Below, piece after piece: positions 54,650-64,000 of a DNA stretch of 64,000 nt (position 1 is the first letter of the stretch; every line of letters begins with the position of its first letter). The position numbers and the translations under genes were made by a program. The notes under the pieces were generated by a model, which searched no databases, had not been told where the DNA came from, and saw nothing but the letters and a program-made list of their open reading frames with translations. Source of the stretch: Nicotiana tabacum (taxonomy: Eukaryota > Streptophyta > Magnoliopsida > Solanales > Solanaceae); assembly GCF_000715075.1 (NCBI RefSeq), contig NC_134087.1:183861276-183925275 (forward strand), read 5' to 3'.

Positions 54650-57270
54650 CTACACATCATCGCAGGTAGGGTAAGCATCTTCGTACCACGAGTCCGAAGC
54701 AAGACGGTTCGTATCATCAGAGTTGATGTCATCCCCGTCAGGTGTGAGGGGGTCATACCCGCATGCCTTACGAGCTGCACGAGCTTCGGGGTGTACGGAT
54801 TGAAGATCTGCCTCAGTAGCCCTCCCCTCGGCATGGAAAGCCTTATACACGTCAAGCCGAGCCTCAGTAAGGACCCACAACTCATACAAATGACGAGGCA
54901 CGACCGAATCGGCTGAGGCACGAGACATAGAAGGTTGAGCAAGTCGATTTGCATACTCCTCCCTTAGCAAGGTCACTTGTCTATTTAACGCAGCCAGCTC
55001 CGCCTCCAGTTGTTAGACACGCCCTTTAAGCCCTGCAACCTTACGACCAGAGGACTCCTTCTCTTCAGCCAGCTCCGACTTCAAACGCGGATGGCATTCT
55101 CCAAAGATGCGGTTCTAGAAATAGATGCCGCCAACTTTTCAGTACCAATTCTCAGCTCTCCCTTAAGCCCCTCGACCTCCACCGCCTTTGCATTCAATTT
55201 AGCGATCTAACCGGCCACCTTTGCCTGCAAGTCGACATTTTTATCCATCACCCCCTACTCAACTCAAGTTCATCATCCTTCACCTTAAGGGAAGCCTCGA
55301 GTTCACTATTATGAGCAACAGTATTCATGAGCCCCTCATCCCACTCCCTCAACTCTTCGATCTCATGCTCCAGTTAGTCCTCCCGCTGTTGGAGCCCCTC
55401 ACGAAACAACTGAAACTTAGGGTCCTAATGGTAAATGTTGGCCATTGCATGATTCTTAGCATGATATTGATGATACTTGGACGATATATTCTCATAAAGG
55501 CCCGTCCTTCTCCTCTCCCTACGCTCTCGCTTAATCTCCATGACAAGGGTCTGACAAAAAGAAAGGGAGAAGTTAGAAACAAAGTATAGAACGGCGATCA
55601 CCACACAAACCCAACGACAAAAAGGGAAGGAAAGACACCTACCTGCAAGGCCATACCGACAACCTTCTGAGATAACTCTGCGTCACTCATAGCCCTAAGC
55701 ACCTCGTTCTCAGGGGCAGCATATAGAAGAGCCAGAGCAGACGCCACTTGCTCGCACTTCAGCAGCAAGTTATAATCCCCCGGGACGACTATGTGACGAG
55801 TAGACCTTTCCGTTCTAACCTCCACATGAGTATGGCGACCTGCAAACTCATTGACATCCTCTAGGATGACATCTGAACCTAAGTCGTCATCATCAACACG
55901 ATGTCCTCCGACATTGGACAACGCACCACCCTCAGTAGAGCGTACTGAGCCAGCTCCTGAGTAAACTCATTCCACTTGGGGAGATCTCCCCGATAAAATG
56001 GCGCCAGCCATAAATATGGGCACAAGAGCCGTCTGCGACGCCCTGCTTCTATCAGCATTCATAGCCACGCCCTTCCCAAGTTCTAGCCTCCTCCTTTTTC
56101 TCGATAACGGCTCGTCCCCATTAGAGGATTCATCCAAAGGATATGGAACTGGTACCGAAGAAGCCTCCTCCCTCACGACCACGACTCGAGAGGAACCTTC
56201 TAATTGAATGGGTTGAGGACGATCCTCTCGAATAGACTTACTCAAAACAAGCTGCGTTTTTATGGCAGCAACAACTTGTCGAAATGTAGGGACTGGCGCC
56301 CTCCGCCTGGAAGCTCCTCGACCTGTCATCACGAAGGGTCGTATTAATAAACAAGGGCAAACATCCAACGAAGTGGTAAGGAAAATATTTACCAAAAGAG
56401 ACTCTAGGACCGTAACGCTTCGCGAAGGTGAGCCAATCTCGAGTTTTTGCTGCATGATGCAACAGACGAGCTACCCAATCCCTGATATCCACAATAGGGC
56501 GAGGCGGACGTCCCATAGCTGCAAACGGGAAGCAAACAAATTTTATAATTAATACAGATGAAAGAAGAGTAAAACGAGTGGCTACTCTTACAAGTCTCAT
56601 TCCATGGCTCCGGGAACCTGGCGAAGTCAAAAACGACATGTTTGGTTTTGACAAAGAAATACTTATGCCAAGACTTGCGACTTGCCCGATCATCTGTCCC
56701 GACAACTAGCCCCTTCGTACCACAGAGCCTCAAGTGCACCATGGTACCTCTATGGAAGCCAGGTGTGAACAGGTGCAAAAGGTGGTGGATAAAAACGTTA
56801 CATTCCGCCAACTCTGCATACTTGGTTAGCAGCAGAAGTATCTTGAGCGTATATGGCAAAAGTTGCGCCGGACAAACTTGGTAGAACCTACAGAATTCTT
56901 CTGCTAAGGGGACGAGAGGAAGATTATAGCCAATCATGAAAGTGTACTCATAGAAAGTGCAATACCTAGGTCTGTGAACATCTATGTAATCTCTCCCCGC
57001 CGGAACCATATCTACATGAGCGGGAATGCCATACTTTACACGAAGAGCATCAATATGAACTTGCTCCGTCTCATAGAATATGGGGTTCGGAGTAGGAGGA
57101 AGATCTTTGAGGAATTCACTTCGAGATAAGGGATGCCTCGGCAGTAGTTCCTCCACCGTAGAAATGTTGTCACCCTCTTCTACCACCGTATCTCCACCTC
57201 CAGAAGGGGATGTCGTGGACAATGGGGTGGCCTCAGGAATCTCTTCACGAGAATGACGAGACCTTGGCAT
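54650..57270 (-). pseudogene. Antisense ORF of the Tat element (gypsy-type transposase-like), spliced
   Basis: ATG at 57270 opens MPRSRHSREEIPEATPLSTT; exon 1 (57270-56592) reads VHIDALRVKYGIPAHVDMVP and LAEEFCRFYQVCPAQLLPYT. A 73-base intron (56591-56519, GTAAG...TTTGCAG) joins in frame to RPPRPIVDIRDWVARLLHHA (56518-56393). A 70-base intron (56392-56323, GTAAAT...GACAG) joins in frame to exon 3 (RGASRRRAPVPTFRQVVAAI, then a nuclear-signal-like SRKRRRLELG), closed by TGA at 55967-55969. Continuing homology in 55921-55598 and in 54976-54650 (SRASADSVVPRHLYEL, ending DAYPTCDDV) suggests more exons, with frame breaks. Similar antisense frames of Tat elements carry the so-called putative gypsy-type transposon domain (PF04195); its function is unknown. 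Confidence 0.8.
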
Positions 57271-57720
57271 AATATCGTTATAAGGGGTATCAACACAAAG
57301 AGGAGGAAGAAGTTTCGAATGAAGAACGTAAGAAGAAGTGGAAGGGAATAAGGGCAAGCTCGGAAGAATGAAGGAGGTTATCGAGAGTGGAATGGCCAAA
57401 AAATTTCAAAAAAACAAATCCTTCACCTATTTATAGGGTTGGGTGGCTCCATAATCAAAGCGGAAAGCCACAAAGTAGCGCTAAAACCGAAGCATCAAAC
57501 CATCAACTCCTGCCTCGAAAGCATGCTTGATGATGACGCACGTGAAGATCACATCATTTTCCGGTAAAGTATATTACCTGGTGTCTTGCCAGGCATGCCA
57601 ACCTGCCCCCCATTGGCCATTTCATAACGTTACAACGGCTCAAATTTCTCCATAGGAATGCATGGTGTCCGCTCATCGAGGATGCACCCGTTTGCGACCC
57701 CGACAAGCGGAGGTACTAAC

Positions 57721-58120
57721 TATATGGGTCCAAATTTGACCGACCACGACCGATGACGAGTACGACGATTGATGGGGTCTCCTCGAATTGACGCCCTGAG
57801 GGACATGACCCTGAGACAAACCAGAGACGTGACGACCCTTGTAATAATGTATGGCCATCCAGGGTCATTCGAATATTCCTTGTATTTTGTCTTTTACAGT
57901 TTAGAAGAATTTCTCTCTTAGTATAAAATGGCGACAATAACCTTGTAACTGGTATTCAACACTCTGGAGACATTACTATTTTATGAATGAAAAGAAACCT
58001 TGTGACCTATCTTCTCCTAATTTATCGATTTTTCTAGAGATTATTATTCTCAGCTAAGATTTACCCCTTCATCTTTGATTAATTTGTTCAAAAAGGTTTT
58101 AATATCTTTTGAGTCAAACA
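57721..58120 (+). repeat. 3' LTR of the Tat element (400 bp)
   Basis: TATATGGGTCCAAATTTGAC to TTTTGAGTCAAACA, followed by CGTAC. The first dinucleotide is TA instead of TG. It is preceded by AAGCGGAGGTACTAAC (polypurine-like). Confidence 0.95.
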
Positions 58121-58125
58121 CGTAC

Positions 58126-58296
58126 GTTTTAGTTTTACCTAGTTCTACACAAGTGGAATTTGATCCTCTTGTGGCTGTGTTGAATTATTTGGATGTTCCA
58201 TCCATAAAAGAAGAAGGCAAGCAGTTTTTGAACTTCTTCATCCTTGTCTCTGGTGTAAATGAAATGGACAGTGTTTATTCTACTTTATCTGCATAG
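58126..58296 (+). other. Possible host exon split by the Tat insertion
   Basis: The plus strand reads VLVLPSSTQVEFDPLVAVLN, then YLDVPSIKEEGKQFLNFFIL and VSGVNEMDSVYSTLSA with TAG at 58294. Removing the Tat element and one CGTAC joins this frame to MPT at 47714-47722 (MPTYVLVLP). The amino-acid mix is that of a true protein and what follows looks like a 3' UTR. The family is not recognised and no upstream exon was found, so a gene fragment is equally likely. Confidence 0.4.
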
Positions 58297-58677
58297 AATC
58301 AGGAGGACTGTTACTGAAAAAATAACGATAATTGAACAGGAGTAAAGGACACGTGGGCAAGGAAACTGGTAAAGAATGCTAAAGGGGTAATTCTTGTGAC
58401 TATATAGCTGTCTGTAAGCCATGCTTATTGTTTATTGTGGATATATGGCCGTGTTTTAGTTCAATGGACCACTTTGCATTAATGTTGATCAAATTGAGCT
58501 GTGCAGCCCCAAGATTGAGCATGTAAGTGATTTCTTAGCATTTTTAATTCTTGTTTTAATATTATGTTTCCCTTGGTCAATGATTATAGTATTTGAATTG
58601 AGACAGTGTATAAACATATGTTATCCTGCCTTGTACTTGATTGTTTGATTAGTTGTGGACTGAGCTAGGAATATTTT
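58297..58677. other. Nothing recognised; possible 3' UTR
   Basis: AT-rich sequence continuing the possible host exon; no motif. Confidence 0.4.
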
Positions 58678-59305
58678 AGTTTACCTTCAAAATCGGATAA
58701 CAATTGAATTTATACGCAATTTTAAGGATATGTGATATAATTTGACACAAATTGAGAAAACAGATTAATATTGAAATCAATGACAGAAAAGTGAATACAA
58801 ACCACACAAGTTGAATAGTGTTGGCTTTGAAGGTTGATCACCCCCGAATCCAAAGTGCCTCAATCGATGTCAGAATAGAATAACAAGATAAGAAAAACTA
58901 GAAATAACAGTATATTACTTTTGAATGCGTGTTACAATGTGTATTACAAATAACCAAACCCTCTTTATATAGTAGGGGAGTCCTACTTTAGATACAATTC
59001 TACTAAAGGTAAGAAATATCATGATTTGCTAATTAGTCGGTCTCTCGCATTGATACATGTCGAGATTCCCGCCGTAATATCCGACCGATTACAGATATTT
59101 TGGCCTTCAGTTACTCGGTCCGATAATATTTCTTTGAGCTTGATCGGAGTCGGGGTCGGTTCTGGAGCTACGGGCTCGATGATCTTGAAGACACATGCTC
59201 TAACCTCGTACCTTGGTTCGATATAATCTGGGATCGATCTTTATCCCATCACGTTTCGGCCCCGATCTGTCATGCAATAGATGAGCCCGGTTTCAACCGT
59301 ATATA
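58678..59305 (-). repeat. 3' LTR of the second Tat element (~628 bp)
   Basis: On the element strand it starts TATATACGGTTGAAACCGGG after the purine-rich TTGAGGGGACTATC and ends near TTATCCGATTTTGAAGGTAA. It holds the sense TATA CTATATAAAGAGGG (about 58968). The left end is approximate (5-10 bp), because the last base pair appears mutated. Confidence 0.65.
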
Positions 59306-59492
59306 GATAGTCCCCTCAATTTTTTGGAGAATAAACGATGAGAAATGATATGAACCCCCGATCTACGTCTTGATTCTTTGCGCCGAAAATGACAAAACTG
59401 ACGAAACGTCTCGTCAGTCACGTCTTTAATGGCATTTAATGTTCGTTAGATGCTGGTCGGCCATTATGGATTTTGAACCGTCATTTGCAAAC

Positions 59493-59500
59493 TATAAATA
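59493..59500 (+). promoter_or_regulatory. TATA box of the antisense ORF
   Basis: TATAAATA in GCAAACTATAAATACTCAAA, followed by a pyrimidine-rich leader and the ATG at 59689. It is outside the LTR and points opposite to the element promoter. Confidence 0.6.
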
Positions 59501-59688
59501 CTCAAACTTTCATTCATTCAAATTTTACATTTAAACCTCTTCTACTCTTGTTCTTAAAAAATATTTGCATTCTCTAACACTTGTACCAGATTTCTTGAGG
59601 CTTTTGTAAAAAAATTCGCTTATCTTCATTCCAAAACATTAAGCGTGACCTTTTAACTTCCTATTCTTCATCTCTATTCAAAAGAAAA

Positions 59689-62433
59689 ATGGCGAAAACT
59701 TCTAAGACAATTCCATAAAAAGAGACTGCTTCTTCATCACGACATGTCGGCGAGGGACCAATAGCGGAACCTTACCCTAAAGAGTTTGTTCCTGGTAGGT
59801 GCTCAACCGGTGTTGATTTCAAGGTCGAGAAAATTTCTTCGGTACTGGGTCGATGCGAGCCGGTCTCGACATATATATGCTTGATCACCGATGATCTCCT
59901 CTCCAAGGTCAAAGGGGATTGCAACTGGGCTGATAAACATGTGGTGGTGCCTTTGCGTGAGAAAGCAATTGCTGCCCACGTGGAGGGTTTTTTTAAGTGT
60001 TTACACTTATCCCTTCACGTTGGGTCCCTTAGACCCGGTCATCATTGCCTTCTGCAAGAGGTACGAGGTGACCCTCGGTCAAATGTATCCCTCTTTCTGG
60101 AGCATAGTAATTCTCCTCCGCTTTTTTGTAAACAAAATCGAGGGTGTCCCTTCACCCTCGATCATCTCATGCGCCTATACAGTACCCAACTCTATCGAGG
60201 TGGATTAATGAAACTTGTCCGCCGGTCCAGTAAGGCCCCATTCTCGAGCATAGACGAGGATCAAAACCGAGGCTGGATGGGCCGATTCGTTCGAGTGAAG
60301 ACCTTGGATTTAATCCCGGTCGAAGATATGCCATTTCCCGAGAAATGGAACATGAAACGTAAGTATAAATTTTCCTTAAAGATTTTGTTTACTGTTTCCT
60401 TTTTACTCACTTAATCGACACTTTGTAGTGCAGCTGTTGTTAGAATGCCAAATGCAGTTCCTCGACTCAAGGAGTGGCTCGAGGACCTCGTGTCGCAAAA
60501 ACCCTATTCCGAGCGCGTGTAGCGCAAACTATTGAATGGCCGGTAGGAGGCTCGTTCCCATGGTAAGTTTTCTTTTTCGATTTAATAATATTTGATTTTT
60601 TCCTCGTGCCCTTGAGTTCTCATTAGTTCCGTTTTCTTTTGTAGGTCTCCCCAAGGATGTTGCTATGAGGCCTCCATCCGATGATGAGGATGTAACTCTT
60701 GAGTCCCCCGCTCCAAGGCAGAGTGATGAGATGAAAATGAAGAGGGCCCCAGGTTCTCCGAGCTCAAAAAAGAAAAAAGAAAAAAGGAGGCTGGAGGGCA
60801 AACCCAAGGAAAGCACCAGCGCTCTACCCTCGGACTCAGTCTATTGGTTGAGTAATAAGCCCGAAGAAGAAGAAGAGAATTCTAAGCTAGTGGCCCGCGT
60901 GCAGTCAGATGTCGTGATAAGAGAGGCCTACGAACCGTCGGGGAGCTGAAACTAAATTATCTCGAATTGGGGAGGTCGATGAGAGAGCTTTAGCTGAATC
61001 TCCTAAACCAGAAGGGCGCGAGGCCACTCTCCCTCAACGTAGGGAGGCCGATAATGAGATCGTAGCCAGTTCTTCCCGGACAACAAATAGTGCTCCGAAG
61101 GGTATACCCAGAGTAATAGACCTCTCTGGTTCGCCATTATTTATTGAGTCTATGATTGCCGATGCTCAAATGCTGAAAGAATGATCCAACGAAGAGCCAC
61201 AAGGGGCGGTAGACTCCTTAACTACTTCTTTGACGTAGTGGACTCTACTGCTACAGAGGACATCACCAGGTTGGGTAATATACCAGTACCGAAGAAGAGT
61301 CCATCGAGTAGACTTGCCTTGAGCCAAAATTAGTCAACCGATTCCCAACCTCGAGTTCGAATCCTGAACGGAAATGGCCAATCGTCATGTCCATTCCAGA
61401 AGATGCTCGAGTTCTTTTTTGCCCCCGTGGGGGTGGCCAGTTATCTTTGGTGCTTGGTGACCGAGGAGGATCAGGCCAAAATGAACGAGGTGGAAGTGCT
61501 TTGTTTGTTCAACGAAGCCCAACAAGCATTAAATCGGGTAACCTTAGATGTCTCTTAATAATTTCTAGTGTGTACTTAGATTATTTTGTAGTTGATTATA
61601 ACTCCTCTCCCTGTATTTCTAGGCTTCGGTACTCCACCATGAAACGTTCCTCTAATACCGGGAAGAGCTGAACCAGTACAAGGCCGATATCGGAGGATCA
61701 CTGAGAAAAAAAATGCTTACAAACTTCTGAGTGAGCAAAGAGAAGGGGAGGCTAAGGGTCTTCGAGCTAAGTTAGAGGTGGCTCGGAAAAAGCATGCCGA
61801 CCTGGCTGAGCAGGTAAGTAGAATTTTTGAAGTTAGTGATGACGAATCGAGCATGGTGACTAATGGTCCAAACCTGTATGTCCAATAGAAGATCGAAATA
61901 TCGGCCAGCTCCGAGAAGAAGTAGATGCTATAAAGGCTGAGCCCGAAGAATGGAAAAAGAACATGGACAGCCTAGCCTCAGAAAAGGAGACCTCCCGGGC
62001 CGAATTGTCTTAGGCCAAAGTCCAACTTCGAGGTATAAAGTAGAAGTCCTCGGCGCAGGCCAAGAAGATTGAGGAGCTCCAGTCCCAGCTACATTCAGCC
62101 ATCTCTAATCGAGAAAGTCTGGCCACGGAGCTTGAAGCAGCCAAGTCGGAAGAATGGTGGCCATTTATAAGGCCGATGCCGAGGCGACTCAGGTTCGAGC
62201 AAAAGACATAACCAAGCATGCTAAATGGTAATCTCAAAGGGAGGCCCTAAGGAAATCCACGCTCGGGGTTTCGACCTATGAGTTGAGATCGAGAAAGCCA
62301 AGGAGATCGAAACCGAGGCTAAAAGGTTGGCTTATCATGAGGGTAATAATGACTCCGAGGGTTTAATCGAGTTTGAAGGCGGGGAAGAACCTGAGAGTGA
62401 AAATGCTGCACCTCATGAGGACCAGGCCACTTA
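59689..62433 (+). pseudogene. Antisense ORF of the second Tat element (gypsy-type transposase-like), decayed
   Basis: ATG at 59689 (MAKTSKTIP) is closed by TAA in the tenth codon. The conserved domain follows: CLITDDLLSKVKGDCNWADK, then a frameshift at a T run near 59987 to VFLSVYTYPFTLGPLDPVII and CKRYEVTLGQMYPSFWSIVI, then back near 60150 to FTLDHLMRLYSTQLYRGGLM and GWMGRFVRVKTLDLIPVEDM. A donor AAC|GTAAGT lies at 60359. Later pieces include a basic SSKKKKEKRRLEG (60764-60800), a coiled-coil region (LSEQREGEAKGLRAKLEVAR near 61720) and an acidic tail ending EDQAT at 62433. The domain is the putative gypsy-type transposon family; function unknown. Confidence 0.78.
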
Positions 62434-62439
62434 GGCCTT

Positions 62440-63640
62440 TAGATGTTTTTATTTTTTGTTTTTATTTGTATTTTTGTTGAGGCTGTTTGGCCTTTGTAAA
62501 AATTTTCATTGGCCTGTTTGGATCTTGTAAAAAGAGTTTTGTATGAATATAAGGTTTTCTTTCCATTCCACGGCTTTCGAATTTTTCCCTTTGCTTTATT
62601 ATTTATATTCACAAAGATCAAAATTGCCTTAGCACGAAATAATCAAGTTATGTTTGAAGGTTCAAACAAACCTTGCCTTTACATTAATCTGTTTTAAGGC
62701 ATTTTGGGGGTTCAGTGTTACCAAAAACTTCCTCCCTAAGTAAGTAGCTTAGAGTATACCGAGGGTAGCCTTTAGAACCAGTTATAAAAATTTTCTTTTT
62801 GAAGGCCTTATTTTTATTACGGGTCTCGGACGTTTTCGAGCCGTGTTAATATGGTCGTAGCCTTTTAGTTCGGGTGTTGCCCAGTAGGCTTGCTTTCCCG
62901 AGTTATCAGGCTTGCCTAAGATAATAGTCCCCGAGTGGGGATGGTCGTTGCCTTTAAAATTCGGGGGTTGCCTAATAGGTCTTATGCCTCCAATGTTCAA
63001 TAGCTTGAACCGTTCGAGTTTGTTTTCGAATGGCAGACCCGAGTGAGAGATGATTGTTTGATCTTAGGTTAAAGCAGCCCTTGGGCTCATTACCTTTAGG
63101 GAATTGGAAGCAGGGAATTCCTTATGAAATGTAAATAAGAGATTTTTAAAAGACAAGATGATTGCAAGGAAGATACTTCTCTTTATTCTTATACAAAACA
63201 GTTATACATGCTTTATGTTAGGGCTTGAGCAATCTATGTGGGCATGGTTCGTTTAACTGTTTGGCCTTTACAATAAATCCTACCTATAGATACCCTTCCA
63301 TCATGAAGTAATTTCCTTGCTAAAGTCGATATTCGAGGGTAATGTCCCCCAATATTCGAGGTTGATTATAGAGAGACGCCTCATATACTGTTGATGCGAT
63401 CCTTAACATCGATTCATGACTGGAATTCTATTTTAAGTTAGAACTGTTGCCTTGTTAAAAACCTTTCCGAAAAACCCAATTGGGACAAAACCGATTCAAG
63501 GAAAAAAAGAGTGCAACGCGTGCTTTCAGACCTAAAACTTTGTACGGCTCCTTGTTGGTCACCTGCAAGTGTTAGTTTGAAATATAAAAGAAAACAAATA
63601 GGGTTGTACCTTAGCAGTAGTATCATTTTAGGTGAGTTAC
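62440..63640. other. Spacer of the Tat element, no gene
   Basis: No conserved frame. Contains two similar stretches with GGATGGTCGTTGCCTTT(A/T)AA / ATGGTCGTAGCCTTTTAG and CGGG(G/T)GTTGCC(C/T)A near 62850 and 62940, a weak ~85-bp direct repeat. The end of the antisense ORF transcript probably lies near 62450-62550 (several T-rich stretches). Confidence 0.55.
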
Positions 63641-64000
63641 ATTCCAATTGCTCTGTAATTGTTCACTGTTCGTCATTCTGAGCTTATAGGATCCTTTCCC
63701 GATGACCTCGAGAATTTGGTATGGTCCTTCCCAGTTCGGACCCAACTTCCCTTCGTTCTAATTTCGGGTGTTCAGTGTGACCTTCCTAAGTACTAAGTCC
63801 CCAATATAGAAGTATCGAAGGTTGGCCCTTCGATTGTAATACCTCTCGATCCGCTATTTTTGGGTGGCCAACTAGACCAGTGTGGCTTCGCACCTTTTGT
63901 CTAATAACTCCAGGCTTGTACTCATGGCCTTGTCATTCGATTCCTTTGTTGCGTATTGAAATCTAACACTTGGCTCACCAACTTTGACTGGTATCAGAAC
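63640..64000 (-). pseudogene. Integrase C-terminal part of the second Tat element
   Basis: On the minus strand from the window edge: LIPVKVGEPSVRFQYATKES, then AMSTSLELLDKRCEATLV and TAG, then RIERYYNRRANLRYFYIGDL, LRKVTLNT and GPNWEGPYQILEVIGKGSYK. These match the region after the integrase core of Tat elements, parallel to PVEVGEPSLRYF at 53380 in the other element. At least one stop (about 63870) interrupts it. The rest of pol lies beyond the window. Confidence 0.8.

Larger units (their letters stand above)
47726..58120 (+). mobile_element. Full-length Ty3/gypsy Tat-lineage element, 10.4 kb
   Basis: LTRs at 47726-48126 and 57721-58120, with CGTAC on both sides (47721-47725 and 58121-58125). 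Inside: TGGCGCC-type primer site, gag, protease, RT, RNase H, a second (archaeal-type) RNase H, integrase, a 90-bp tandem repeat and an antisense ORF. The second RNase H and the antisense ORF between pol and 3' LTR are marks of the Tat group (Retand/Tat). Several stops and frameshifts make it non-autonomous. Confidence 0.95.
58678..64000 (-). mobile_element. Second Tat-lineage element, minus strand, truncated by window edge
   Basis: From right to left on the minus strand: integrase C-terminus (64000 to ~63650), a non-coding spacer, the antisense ORF (which therefore lies on the plus strand, 59689-62433), a purine tract and the 3' LTR (59305-58678). The order repeats that of the 47726-58120 element in mirror orientation but the sequence is a different family. 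Confidence 0.85.

Noticed and set aside
55010..55589. Plus-strand frames between Tat pol and 3' LTR
   Set aside because: They lie opposite the decayed C-terminal exons of the antisense ORF and contain no own motif.

Overview
This window is plant nuclear DNA made almost entirely of transposable elements, with no confidently intact host gene. The repeat content suggests a large repeat-rich dicot genome, most likely Solanaceae and perhaps Nicotiana: Ty3/gypsy LTRs starting TGTCACGACC, Tat elements with an antisense ORF, a CACTA element with GCGACCAA palindromes, and Helitron ends in CTAGT. The taxonomic call rests on recognising repeat families and was not checked by any search.

Layout. 1-4182: minus-strand Ty1/copia element cut by the window edge, with an intact gag, a decayed pol and a 247-bp LTR. 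4183-7233: no gene seen. 7234-11040: CACTA transposon derivative, left end intact and right end lost; it holds a ~0.5-kb-arm inverted repeat and a ~1.2-kb minisatellite of ~101-bp units built from five ~20-bp subunits. 11089-14514: truncated minus-strand gypsy (one LTR plus leader) whose leader is duplicated as a hairpin. 14515-19419: AT-rich DNA with two Helitron-type 3' ends and a hAT-type MITE. 19425-30866: full-length minus-strand Ty3/gypsy chromovirus-like element with TATAT target duplications and a broken gag and pol. 30872-32864: Stowaway-like MITE and a clear Helitron 3' end. 32865-36770: complete plus-strand 3.9-kb LTR element (GACGT duplications) with a gag start but no visible pol; instead it has long open frames resembling a GSK3/shaggy kinase segment and a myosin motor segment. 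36771-38050: promoter-like stretch and a small ORF that splices in frame. 38055-43355: gypsy LTR remnants, one with an internal inversion and one with a ~355-bp-arm near-perfect hairpin. 43356-47725: diverged inverted repeats, a possible host exon and a non-autonomous MULE. 47726-58120: full-length plus-strand Tat-lineage element (CGTAC duplications) with decayed gag-pol and a spliced antisense ORF. 58126-58296: possible host exon interrupted by that Tat insertion. 58678-64000: minus-strand Tat element, running off the window.

How the parts relate. Most elements keep only remnants of gag, protease, reverse transcriptase, RNase H and integrase, so autonomous mobility looks lost for the copies shown. 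Two themes stand out: a retroelement that seems to have swapped its pol for processed host mRNA fragments while keeping very long open frames, and repeated inverted duplications (8130-9205, 11089-11420, 41966-42680, 43880-47560) that could give hairpin RNA and feed small-RNA silencing. The second theme is inference; no transcript data are available here.
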